IMG/VR virus record: IMGVR_UViG_3300030116_002552
Coordinates: 1 to 45,306 of that record
Strand: one strand, 5' to 3'
DNA: 45,306 nt
DNA from: a virus
Shown here: in pieces, positions 1 through 5,718 of the stretch
Layout of the letters: the number at the start of each line of letters is the position of its first letter
Position numbering within the stretch: the stretch's first letter is position 1
Program-made: the position numbers and the translations under genes
Notes under the pieces: generated by a model
What the model was told of the DNA's origin: nothing
What the model saw: only the letters and a program-made list of their open reading frames with translations
Database searches by the model: none

Positions 1-113
1 GAGACTTACTTGTCACACTCACACAACCAATTCCTATTGAGATCAGCTCAATTCTCAATACATATATCAAAGTATTGTATCGTAGTGTACGCTGAGTTTA
101 GCACAATATAAAA

Positions 114-136
114 AAGCACTCCGATTAGGAGTGCTT
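114..136 (-). terminator. Rho-independent terminator of the leftward gene
   Basis: A perfect 9-bp stem (114-122 with 128-136) has a 5-nt loop. Read on the minus strand it is followed by TTTTT (complement of 111-115). It lies 19 bp past the stop of the leftward 78-aa gene, which supports that gene being real. On the plus strand no T-run follows, so it should act in one direction only. Confidence 0.8.
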
Positions 137-155
137 AGCAAGCGGAAGACAAGAA

Positions 156-392
156 CTATCTACGAGGAACAGCGTTCATCTTGACAATCTTACCTGCCTT
201 GATAGATTTCTCAATCACTTTAGCTTGCGAAACGGGAACAACTTTGGTCTCAAAGTCGATGATAGTCATTTCACTATCAGTTTCTACCATTGTTGGCTCA
301 AACAGAACAACCTTGTAGTCGTTGTTACCGTTCTTTGTGTCGATGACCTCAGATACTGTACCTAAAGTCAAATTTAATTCAGTCAATTTCAT
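156..392 (-). CDS. Hypothetical protein, 78 aa, leftward
   Basis: This is the only convincing leftward gene in the window. I place the start at the internal ATG (392), giving MKLTELNLTLGTVSEV..., rather than at the upstream ATG at 446. The 5' extension is AT-rich and lacks the character of the rest, and the preferred start follows an A/T-rich leader typical of Bacteroidota, where Shine-Dalgarno sites are weak. The product alternates hydrophobic and acidic residues like a small beta-rich domain, and has a basic C-terminus ending in RR. It is divergent from the late genes and probably ends another operon or stands alone, with its own terminator at 114-136. A weak CTACTTTG box (complement of about 432-439) could be its promoter but misses the TAnnTTTG spacing by one base. 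No family recognised. Confidence 0.7.
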   Translation of the reverse strand: MKLTELNLTLGTVSEVIDTKNGNNDYKVVLFEPTMVETDSEMTIIDFETKVVPVSQAKVIEKSIKAGKIVKMNAVPRR

Positions 393-511
393 AATAATAT
401 AATAATTTACGGGGTGATCTAATAATCGAAACAAAGTAGGGGTCATTGATCAAAGTGGTTACCACGCTCACAAAAAGTCCATAAAAAATTTTTTTTAGTT
501 TTATTTTTTTT

Positions 512-519
512 TACATTTG
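512..519 (+). promoter_or_regulatory. Bacteroidota-type -7 promoter box TACATTTG
   Basis: TACATTTG matches the Bacteroidota primary-sigma -7 consensus TAnnTTTG. It follows a run of T residues, and transcription would begin near 524-527. The first credible gene downstream is the 44-aa basic protein at 570. No clear TTTG lies at the -33 spacing, so this is a half-consensus call. Confidence 0.5.
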
Positions 520-569
520 CCCAATGACTTTTAAGGAAATACTAAAAAACTGCAAACAAAAACTAATAG

Positions 570-704
570 ATGGCAAGACAATCAACATTCACAAGACTAG
601 AGACACCAAAGAAAAAAAGACCAGGGGTACATGCAAAAAGTAAAACCAGCAAATTATCTAGTTCAAAAAACTACAAGAAAAAGTACAGAGGGCAAGGAAG
701 ATAA
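570..704 (+). CDS. Small basic protein, 44 aa
   Basis: An ORF from ATG 570 to TAA 702-704 encodes MARQSTFTRLETPKKKRPG..., ending in KNYKKKYRGQGR. It is about one-third Lys/Arg with a Ser/Lys-rich middle and no hydrophobic core, so it probably binds nucleic acid or is disordered. I have a memory-based impression that similar tiny proteins with a KKRPGVHAK segment and a YRGQGR tail occur in marine phages; a search should confirm this. It lies between the promoter at 512 and the promoter at 717. Two other frames overlap it: a 39-aa ORF at 524-643 and a longer one from 631 that runs into non-coding DNA. The basic frame has the most protein-like composition. Function unknown; it could be a minor virion or DNA-associated peptide. 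Confidence 0.7.
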   Translation: MARQSTFTRLETPKKKRPGVHAKSKTSKLSSSKNYKKKYRGQGR

Positions 705-716
705 AAATAGTTTATG

Positions 717-724
717 TATCTTTG
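717..724 (+). promoter_or_regulatory. Bacteroidota-type -7 promoter box TATCTTTG
   Basis: TATCTTTG is a perfect TAnnTTTG match and is identical to the box before the groES-like gene at 1450. The expected start is about 729-732, exactly where the base-paired region begins (732). There is no obvious TTTG at -33. Confidence 0.6.
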
Positions 725-1080
725 CACAAGCACAGGCACTCTTAAACAAGAGTATCACCCCTGAGGATCGAAAGAGCAGTAGGGGGTCAGACGTGGGATT
801 TATACATTCTAATATAATAGTCATCTGGCCAAGTTAGAATGCAAATACGCTTGAAAAAACGCTGTGACAGCGAATCATCGGCAGGAAATTTTCTCCCATA
901 GCCTGTAAAAGAGCGAGTATAGTTCTTAGTTAGGACACATTACACAGAGGTAGGTGTGGTGAATTAACATCAAGATTAGTGTCCTTGGGTCCCCAGTTTA
1001 ATCTGAAATAGTGGGAGCACTGCTAAGAATAAAATCTCAATCGAAATTACAAACTCCTAGGGGGTACCTATATCTACTTC
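725..1080 (+). ncRNA. Candidate structured non-coding RNA or long structured leader
   Basis: This 350-nt stretch has no credible ORF and is visibly richer in G and C than neighbouring genes. It holds many perfect complementary segments: 732-737/901-906 (closing helix), 738-743/748-753 (4-nt loop), 757-761/783-787, 785-791/824-830 (one G-T pair), 805-812/834-841, 860-864/868-872 (3-nt loop), 922-929/1023-1030, 932-938/979-985 and 943-946/955-958. Helices 785-791/824-830 and 805-812/834-841 interleave as an H-type pseudoknot. Some helices are mutually exclusive; for example 880-886/894-903 competes with 901-906. A promoter box ends 8 nt before the first helix. No terminator precedes the SET-domain gene at 1084, so it may be a free RNA or a 5' leader. 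I do not recognise tmRNA, RNase P, 6S, a hammerhead or a group I intron. Structure is inferred by eye. Confidence 0.55.
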
Positions 1081-1083
1081 TCA

Positions 1084-1437
1084 ATGAAAATATACAAACA
1101 TAAAGGTTTATATTTACAAGAAAGCCCAGTGCACGGCTACGGCGTGTATACTGACGTAAAAATTCTAGCGGGAGAGTTAGTAGAAGAGTGTCCTGTTGGA
1201 GATATATTACCTTTAGATTTTAGTAAATACAAACTCACCTTCTTAATGCCGTATCCAAGCCTTAAAAATAAAAAGTCTTTATGGCATCCTACTGGATATT
1301 GCGCATATTTTAATCATTCTAATAGTTATAATGTTGTTTGGGAAATAAACACTAATAAAAATCTAGCATATTTTACAGCAATTAACAATATTATACCAGG
1401 CGAAGAGCTTTTTATCAATTACAATTTGGAAATGTAA
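1084..1437 (+). CDS. SET-domain protein (putative lysine methyltransferase)
   Basis: The 117-aa product is almost entirely a compact SET domain. The N-terminal part has the G-x-G motif in HGYGVYTD (17-24). N77-H78-S79 is the NHS motif that contacts S-adenosylmethionine and the substrate lysine. PGEELFINYN (105-114) carries the catalytic-type Tyr113. No pre-SET or post-SET cysteine clusters are present, so it is a minimal enzyme. The family transfers methyl groups from S-adenosylmethionine to protein lysines; the target is unknown and could be host or virion protein. It directly follows the structured region 725-1080 with no new promoter box, and precedes the promoter of the groES-like gene. 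The fold call is solid; activity is inferred from the conserved motifs. Confidence 0.85.
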   Translation: MKIYKHKGLYLQESPVHGYGVYTDVKILAGELVEECPVGDILPLDFSKYKLTFLMPYPSLKNKKSLWHPTGYCAYFNHSNSYNVVWEINTNKNLAYFTAINNIIPGEELFINYNLEM

Positions 1438-1457
1438 AAAATTTATTTATATCTTTG
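1425..1457 (+). promoter_or_regulatory. Bacteroidota-type promoter, -33 TTTG and -7 TATCTTTG
   Basis: TTTG at 1425-1428 and TATCTTTG at 1450-1457 are 21 bp apart, the best two-box promoter in the window. Transcription would start near 1462-1464, leaving a leader of about 16-18 nt before the ATG at 1480. The -33 box lies inside the end of the SET-domain gene. It probably drives the groES-to-terminase cluster. Confidence 0.75.
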
Positions 1458-1479
1458 CATATAAACTAAATTTATAGAC

Positions 1480-1755
1480 ATGGCAAAGAAATTAAATTTC
1501 ACACCTTATGGTCAATGGATAGTATTACCTAATCCAGCAACTAAAAAAACCAAATCAGGTATTATTTTAGATGACGAAACTGCAAAAAAATTACAAACTA
1601 ATATTTTAGAAGTATTAGCAGTAGGACCAGATTGTAGACAAACTGAAGTAGGAGATACTGTAATGGTAGATCCAAACTCTGAAGCAATGCTTATACATAT
1701 TGATGATGTGCAGCATTTGTTTGTTAACGAGTTTCAAATATTAGGTAAATTCTAA
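1480..1755 (+). CDS. GroES-like co-chaperonin
   Basis: The 91-aa product matches GroES length and layout. An N-terminal strand, FTPYGQWIVLPNPATKKTKSG, resembles the GroES start; T24-K25-S26-G27-I-I-L-D lies where the mobile loop binds GroEL; LEVLAVGPDC is followed by VGDTVMVDP; and the C-terminus NEFQILGKF ends like the GroES dILA strand. Phage co-chaperonins such as T4 gp31 replace host GroES so that GroEL can fold the major capsid protein. No GroEL is present in the window, so host GroEL is the expected partner. The gene heads a run of small genes leading to the terminase, with a two-box promoter just upstream. The start is fixed by that promoter and the MAKKLNF opening. Confidence 0.8.
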   Translation: MAKKLNFTPYGQWIVLPNPATKKTKSGIILDDETAKKLQTNILEVLAVGPDCRQTEVGDTVMVDPNSEAMLIHIDDVQHLFVNEFQILGKF

Positions 1756-2015
1756 TGAAACTGTCAGGAACTGTTACAATAACGTTAGAAGATTATCAAG
1801 CTCTACTAGATAATCACACTAAAATTTCTGAAAGGGAAGAAAAAACAAAACTTGCGGCAAAAGAGCTACAAGTTTTTTTAACTTATATGTGTGATAAAAC
1901 TGATATATCTCAATACGTAGAAGAGTTTAACAGACAATCTAAAACAGCGCAGATATTAATAACTAACGGTAGAGCACAAATAAAATTTAAAGATGAAAAA
2001 GAAAATAACAGTTAA
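1755..2015 (+). CDS. Hypothetical protein, 86 aa, helical
   Basis: The start overlaps the groES-like stop by one base (TAATG), a sign of translational coupling. The product opens with a short beta segment (MKLSGTVTITLEDYQALL), then is mainly charged and helical (SEREEKTKLAAKELQVF), with a polar C-terminus. EDYQALLDNHTK suggests the start of a coiled coil. I recognise no domain. Position between the co-chaperonin and a winged-helix protein suggests an accessory role. The last 23 bases overlap the next gene in another frame. Confidence 0.65.
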   Translation: MKLSGTVTITLEDYQALLDNHTKISEREEKTKLAAKELQVFLTYMCDKTDISQYVEEFNRQSKTAQILITNGRAQIKFKDEKENNS

Positions 2016-2322
2016 TATTGATAGTACATACAAGCATTTACAGTTATGGAATGGCATCTTTGATCTAACAAATACAGAACTAAAAGTTTTGTCTAGTTTT
2101 ATTGATGTACAAGATATTACAAAAGACAGTAATATGTGCTCAATGAAAAATAAAATACAAGTTGCAAGGTTTATAGGTATAAAAGATCCTAACACCCTAA
2201 ACAACTACATTAAAAAATTTAAAGACAAAAGAGTTATCTCTAAAGTAGGGGGTAACTATGTGTTAAATCAATTATTAGATACAAATGCTAGATCCATTGA
2301 GATTACTATTAACAAGATTTAA
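1993..2322 (+). CDS. Putative winged-helix DNA-binding protein
   Basis: The 109-aa product has helices around LTNTELKVLSSFIDV (26-40) and KNKIQVARFIGIKDPNTLNNYIKKFKDKRVISKVGG, with a short wing-like turn and strand after it (VGGNYVLNQLL). The layout of helix, recognition helix (DPNTLNNYIKKF) and wing matches winged-helix regulators and replication-initiator-type domains. It likely binds DNA and could regulate late genes or take part in packaging-site recognition, in the role a small terminase plays in other phages. It overlaps the previous gene by 23 bp. The fold is inferred from pattern; the specific role is open. Confidence 0.6.
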   Translation: MKKKITVNIDSTYKHLQLWNGIFDLTNTELKVLSSFIDVQDITKDSNMCSMKNKIQVARFIGIKDPNTLNNYIKKFKDKRVISKVGGNYVLNQLLDTNARSIEITINKI

Positions 2323-2425
2323 TTTAATAGTAACATATTATGAGGTAGGTCCTTATAATATAACTATAATTCAAGATAAATATGGAAATTTTTTACATTC
2401 AGATGTAGAAGAAACAATTTTTTAA
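2285..2425 (+). CDS. Small hypothetical protein, 46 aa
   Basis: An ORF from ATG 2285 to TAA 2423-2425 overlaps the previous gene by 38 bp and ends 2 bp before the zinc-ribbon gene, so it tiles what would otherwise be a 105-bp gap. The product has a Leu-rich start (MLDPLRLLLTRFNLIV) and a beta-like, acidic end (KYGNFLHSDVEETIF). No family is recognised. The long overlap and lack of a later start codon lower confidence, but the tight tiling matches the rest of this compact cluster. Confidence 0.45.
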   Translation: MLDPLRLLLTRFNLIVTYYEVGPYNITIIQDKYGNFLHSDVEETIF

Positions 2426-2427
2426 TT

Positions 2428-2688
2428 ATGCCTGATAATCCAGAACAAAATACACCATCGTTTTTACAAATGGTAAAAAGTTTTACAGAAGCATCTGTAG
2501 ATTTTGTAAAAAAGGGCGCACCTGTGTGTACAGTAGAAGAATACAGAGAAAGACTAGACACTTGTAACGAATGTCCTTTTATTATACGTAAAAATAAGCG
2601 TTGTGGTAAATGTGGTTGTTTATTAGAGTTTAAAGCTCGTATGAAAACGCAACATTGTCCAGAAAAGAAATGGCCAGGAGATAAATAA
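2428..2688 (+). CDS. Zinc-ribbon protein, 86 aa
   Basis: Six cysteines are clustered: C46-N-E-C49, then C59-G-K-C62-G-C64, then C77. The pattern C-x2-C...C-x2-C in a CNECPF...RCGKCGC frame is a zinc ribbon, followed by the basic segment LEFKARMKTQHC and a KKW end. The N-terminal 30 residues form a charged helix. Small phage proteins of this type recur in many tailed phages next to packaging or structural genes without an assigned role; DNA or protein binding is likely. Its stop overlaps the start of the HU-like gene (TAATGG). Confidence 0.7.
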   Translation: MPDNPEQNTPSFLQMVKSFTEASVDFVKKGAPVCTVEEYRERLDTCNECPFIIRKNKRCGKCGCLLEFKARMKTQHCPEKKWPGDK

Positions 2689-2918
2689 TGGCTAGGAGTA
2701 AAAAAGAAATAATACAATTACTTGCAACAAAGTATAACTTATCTTTAAAAGAAGTAGCAGATATTGTTGAGTATCAATTTAAGTATGTTTCTAAAATAAT
2801 GAAGAAAGGAGATTTTAAAACAGTGCGTTTACCGTACTTTGGTAAATTTTCTGTTAAACAGGGTAGAAAAGAGTATATAGAAAGATTAAAAAAAGAAAAA
2901 GATGAAACTTCAAGATGA
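2688..2918 (+). CDS. HU/IHF-like DNA-binding protein
   Basis: The 76-aa product fits the first two-thirds of an HU subunit. It has two helices (KKEIIQLLATKYNLSLKEVADIVEYQFKY, residues 4-32), then a K-x-G-D-F-K-x-V-x-L-P-Y-F-G-K-F segment matching the HU turn G-x-x-V-x-L-x-G-F-G-x-F, then basic KQGRKEY. The long DNA-bending arm is shortened or missing and replaced by a Lys/Glu-rich tail. HU proteins bind and bend DNA non-specifically; in a phage they may compact DNA or aid packaging. It lies just before terminase-proximal genes and overlaps the next gene by 17 bp. Confidence 0.65.
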   Translation: MARSKKEIIQLLATKYNLSLKEVADIVEYQFKYVSKIMKKGDFKTVRLPYFGKFSVKQGRKEYIERLKKEKDETSR

Positions 2919-3420
2919 TTTAATCTACATAAAAGACAATAAAGCTATTTCAAGCCCTTATGCAAAAACTATTATAGAGTTTAAAAATTTAAAAACAGAA
3001 GAGCTTGGATTTGTTTATTTTATGTGCGATCATAGGTCTCCTTTTGCAGTTTATGAATGGGATCAACGTGTAGAAGAAGTAAAAAATAGTATATTTGGTA
3101 ATAAAAAATGGGCACCTAATGAAAAAGTATTAGGAGCTTGTGAAAAATATGAAAAATTAATAGAAACTTCTGCAGTTAGACTTTTAAAAGCAGCAAAAGA
3201 ATCTGTTGTTAAATTAGAAAAGTATTTTAGAACTGTAGATTTAACTTTAATGGATGATAACGGTAAACCTATCTATCACGCTAAAGATTTGATAAATAAT
3301 CTAGAAAAAATGGGTAAAGTAGTAGATGGATTGACAAGATTAGAAGATATAGTTAAAAAAGAAGAACAAGCAGCAAATACAAATAGAGGAGGAATAGAAG
3401 TAAATAAATATAGTATGTAA
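2902..3420 (+). CDS. Hypothetical helical protein, 172 aa
   Basis: The product has an N-terminal mixed region with MCDHRSPFAVYEWDQRVEEV (about residues 41-60) and a long helical segment from about residue 75 (EKVLGACEKYEKLIETSAVRLLKAAKESVVKLEKYF), then a second helical pair around KDLINNLEKMGKVVDGLTRLEDIVKKEEQ. The C-terminus is polar. It sits two genes before TerL, and its size and helical build would suit a small terminase subunit or packaging factor. I see no clear helix-turn-helix, so this is only positional inference. The stop overlaps the next ATG (TAATGG). Confidence 0.65.
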   Translation: MKLQDDLIYIKDNKAISSPYAKTIIEFKNLKTEELGFVYFMCDHRSPFAVYEWDQRVEEVKNSIFGNKKWAPNEKVLGACEKYEKLIETSAVRLLKAAKESVVKLEKYFRTVDLTLMDDNGKPIYHAKDLINNLEKMGKVVDGLTRLEDIVKKEEQAANTNRGGIEVNKYSM

Positions 3421-3701
3421 TGGATTTTTTAGAAGACTTAGAAATGTATAATAGGGCAATGTTTAATGCTTATGAGTTTATAACTGATAGGCAAAATGTA
3501 GATGACCTAATAATTAATTTAGAAATACACGAAATTGATTCATATCCATTACCATTTGATCCTTTAGTAGAAACTGGTAAGAATCCAGCTATTATAGATA
3601 TGGTAATTGCTCATTTTACAGAACTTGAAGAGTATGAGAAATGTGCAGAACTTGTAAAGGTAAAAAATAAATGTCAAAATTCCAAAACACCGACAGAGTA
3701 A
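3420..3701 (+). CDS. Hypothetical acidic protein, 93 aa
   Basis: An acidic, mostly helical small protein (MDFLEDLEMYNRAMFNAYEF...), with a Pro-containing linker DSYPLPFDPLVETGKNPA in the middle and a final helix FTELEEYEKCAELVKVKNK. The start is coupled to the preceding stop by a one-base overlap, and the end overlaps TerL by 31 bp. No family recognised. Its fixed position immediately before TerL suggests a packaging accessory role, but nothing in the sequence shows this. Confidence 0.65.
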   Translation: MDFLEDLEMYNRAMFNAYEFITDRQNVDDLIINLEIHEIDSYPLPFDPLVETGKNPAIIDMVIAHFTELEEYEKCAELVKVKNKCQNSKTPTE

Positions 3702-5641
3702 GGCCAGCAGCATTATCTTTTTTAAAAGATGGCTATTTTACTAACGCTTTACCTGGAACAAAAGAGTATTATGAGTTTTGGGACGAAGAAAAGCGTAGGT
3801 GTTTATACGGATACACTGTAGATGAATTACATATTACAGGATTTCACTATTTTTATTTAAACTATTGTCCTATTGACAGAGCTGTTGATGAAATAATGCC
3901 AGATGGTAGTACACAAGCTAAACGTGAACGTACATTTCCTAGATTTTATGACGGAGACTGGGAATACTTCCAAGAAATAGACAAGGCGAGAGCTGAAAAC
4001 AGACATATGATAGTTTTAAAAGCTCGACGTAAAGGATATTCTTATAAAGCAGGTTCTATGCTTGCTAGAAACTATTTTTTTGTACGTAATTCTAAAAATT
4101 TTGTATTTGCAGCACAAAAAGAATATTTAATTGGGGACGGACTACTTTCTAAAGCCTGGGATTTCTTAGCATTTATAGATGATCACACTGCATGGGCACA
4201 ACCACGTCTAAGAGACCGTGAAATGCACAAACAATCAGGATATAAGAAAAAAGTAAACGGTTTAGAAATAGAAATGGGTATGAAGTCCCAAATTATGGGG
4301 GTATCTCTAAAAGATAATCCAGATAAAGTAAGGGGTAAGGCGGGAGAGCTAGTTTTCTTTGAAGAAGCAGGATCTTTTCCAGGATTGTTAAAGGCATGGG
4401 AAGTAACAATGCCAACAATGCGTCAGGGTGCTAAAACTTTAGGTATGATGATAGCATTTGGTACAGGTGGTACAGAAGGTGCTGATTTTGAAGCTATGGA
4501 AGAGATATTTTACAATCCTGCAGCATATGACTGCATGGATTATGATAATATTTGGGATGAAGGAGCTGTAGGTACAAGATGTGGGTACTTTATACCAATA
4601 CAAAAGAATTTAGATGGATTTATTGACGATAATGGTAATTCTTTACAAGAAGACGCAATAGAGTATGAAAAAGAAATGAGGGAAAAAAAGAAAGGTGCTG
4701 CTGATGCAAAATCTTTAGACCAATATATGGCGGAGCACCCTTTCTCACCTCAAGAAGCAACTCTTAGAGTAACTGCTAACTTATTTGATGTAGCATCTTT
4801 ACAAGAACAGTATAATAAAATTAAAGCTAGAAACTTACAATCTATAGGTACAATAGGTAAGCTATATTATGGTAAAGAAGGTGAAATAAAGTTTACACCT
4901 GATGGAGATTTGAAACAAATTATAAAATACCCACATAGAAAAGATGATAATACTACAGGAGGTATAGTTATATACCAAGCTCCTCATAAAACGGCAGAAG
5001 GAACTGTTCCTAGAAATATGTATGTAATATGTCATGACCCTTATGGGCAAAATCAATCTGCAGATAGCACATCTTTAGGAGCAGCATACGTAATTAAAAG
5101 ACCAAACAATATATCACAACCAGATGACATGATTGTAGCAAGTTATGTAGGTAGACCAGCTACTCAAGATGAATATAACAGAAATTTATTTATGCTTGCT
5201 GATTATTACGGATGTAAAATAGGATTTGAGAATGATCGTGGTGAAGTTATTGCATACGCAAAACGACACAGAAAGTTACATAGATTACAAGAAGAATTTG
5301 AGATGTTAGACAAAAAAGATTTGCGATCTAAAACTGTAAAACGACAATATGGTATGCATATGACAGAAGGTAGAAAAAGACAGGGTGAAATATACATTAG
5401 AGACTGGCTAAACACTGTTAGAAGTACAGATGAAAATGGTAATCAAACTTTAAATTTACATAAAATATATGATCCTGCATTATTGTTAGAACTTATAAAA
5501 TTTAATCATAAAGGTAACTTTGACCGCGTTATGGCTTTTATGATTGGGATGTACCATACTAGAGAATTATACAACACAGAAATAAAAGAAATATTAGAAG
5601 ATAATTCTAGTAATAAATGGTTTGATCAAAATTATTACTAG
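3671..5641 (+). CDS. Terminase large subunit (TerL)
   Basis: The 656-aa protein has both TerL domains. The ATPase domain carries a Walker A variant, K117-A-R-R-K-G-Y-S124, of the adenine/R-R-x-G-x-S type found in T4-like and crAss-like terminases rather than the GxxxxGKT form. Walker B is ELVFFEEAG (226-234), with E231/E232 as candidate catalytic acids. The C-terminal RNase-H-like nuclease has D456 in VICHDPYG, E520 in GFENDRGE and D618 in GNFDRVMAF, the usual acidic triad. It powers DNA packaging through the portal and cuts concatemers. It overlaps the preceding gene by 31 bp and is followed by a short gap with a promoter before the portal gene. Confidence 0.93.
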   Translation: MSKFQNTDRVRPAALSFLKDGYFTNALPGTKEYYEFWDEEKRRCLYGYTVDELHITGFHYFYLNYCPIDRAVDEIMPDGSTQAKRERTFPRFYDGDWEYFQEIDKARAENRHMIVLKARRKGYSYKAGSMLARNYFFVRNSKNFVFAAQKEYLIGDGLLSKAWDFLAFIDDHTAWAQPRLRDREMHKQSGYKKKVNGLEIEMGMKSQIMGVSLKDNPDKVRGKAGELVFFEEAGSFPGLLKAWEVTMPTMRQGAKTLGMMIAFGTGGTEGADFEAMEEIFYNPAAYDCMDYDNIWDEGAVGTRCGYFIPIQKNLDGFIDDNGNSLQEDAIEYEKEMREKKKGAADAKSLDQYMAEHPFSPQEATLRVTANLFDVASLQEQYNKIKARNLQSIGTIGKLYYGKEGEIKFTPDGDLKQIIKYPHRKDDNTTGGIVIYQAPHKTAEGTVPRNMYVICHDPYGQNQSADSTSLGAAYVIKRPNNISQPDDMIVASYVGRPATQDEYNRNLFMLADYYGCKIGFENDRGEVIAYAKRHRKLHRLQEEFEMLDKKDLRSKTVKRQYGMHMTEGRKRQGEIYIRDWLNTVRSTDENGNQTLNLHKIYDPALLLELIKFNHKGNFDRVMAFMIGMYHTRELYNTEIKEILEDNSSNKWFDQNYY

Positions 5642-5703
5642 TGATATATCTATAAAACGCGCGTAGAAAATAAAACAAATGTAAAACGATTTGTAAAATT
5701 TAG

Positions 5704-5711
5704 TATTTTTG
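5704..5711 (+). promoter_or_regulatory. Bacteroidota-type -7 promoter box TATTTTTG
   Basis: TATTTTTG fits TAnnTTTG and lies in the 77-bp gap between TerL and portal. Only 7 nt separate it from the portal ATG at 5719, so the mRNA would be leaderless or nearly so. A TTTG at 5690-5693 is too close for a standard -33 box. Confidence 0.5.
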
Positions 5712-5718
5712 TAAGATT

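Noticed and set aside
524-643. 39-aa ORF starting right at the first promoter
   Set aside because: Overlaps the 44-aa basic frame; highly Lys-rich by chance in an A-rich stretch, and no coupling to neighbours.
757-787. Hammerhead-like CTGAGGA ... GAAA core
   Set aside because: Only two bases separate CTGAGGA from GAAA, so stem II cannot form.
631-837. 68-aa rightward ORF
   Set aside because: It overlaps the better 44-aa frame, then crosses the promoter box at 717 and several base-paired segments. Composition is not protein-like.
725-1080. Group I intron
   Set aside because: A TATAGTTC near 918-925 recalls the P7 strand but no GAACTA partner lies upstream in range, and flanking genes are intact, not split.
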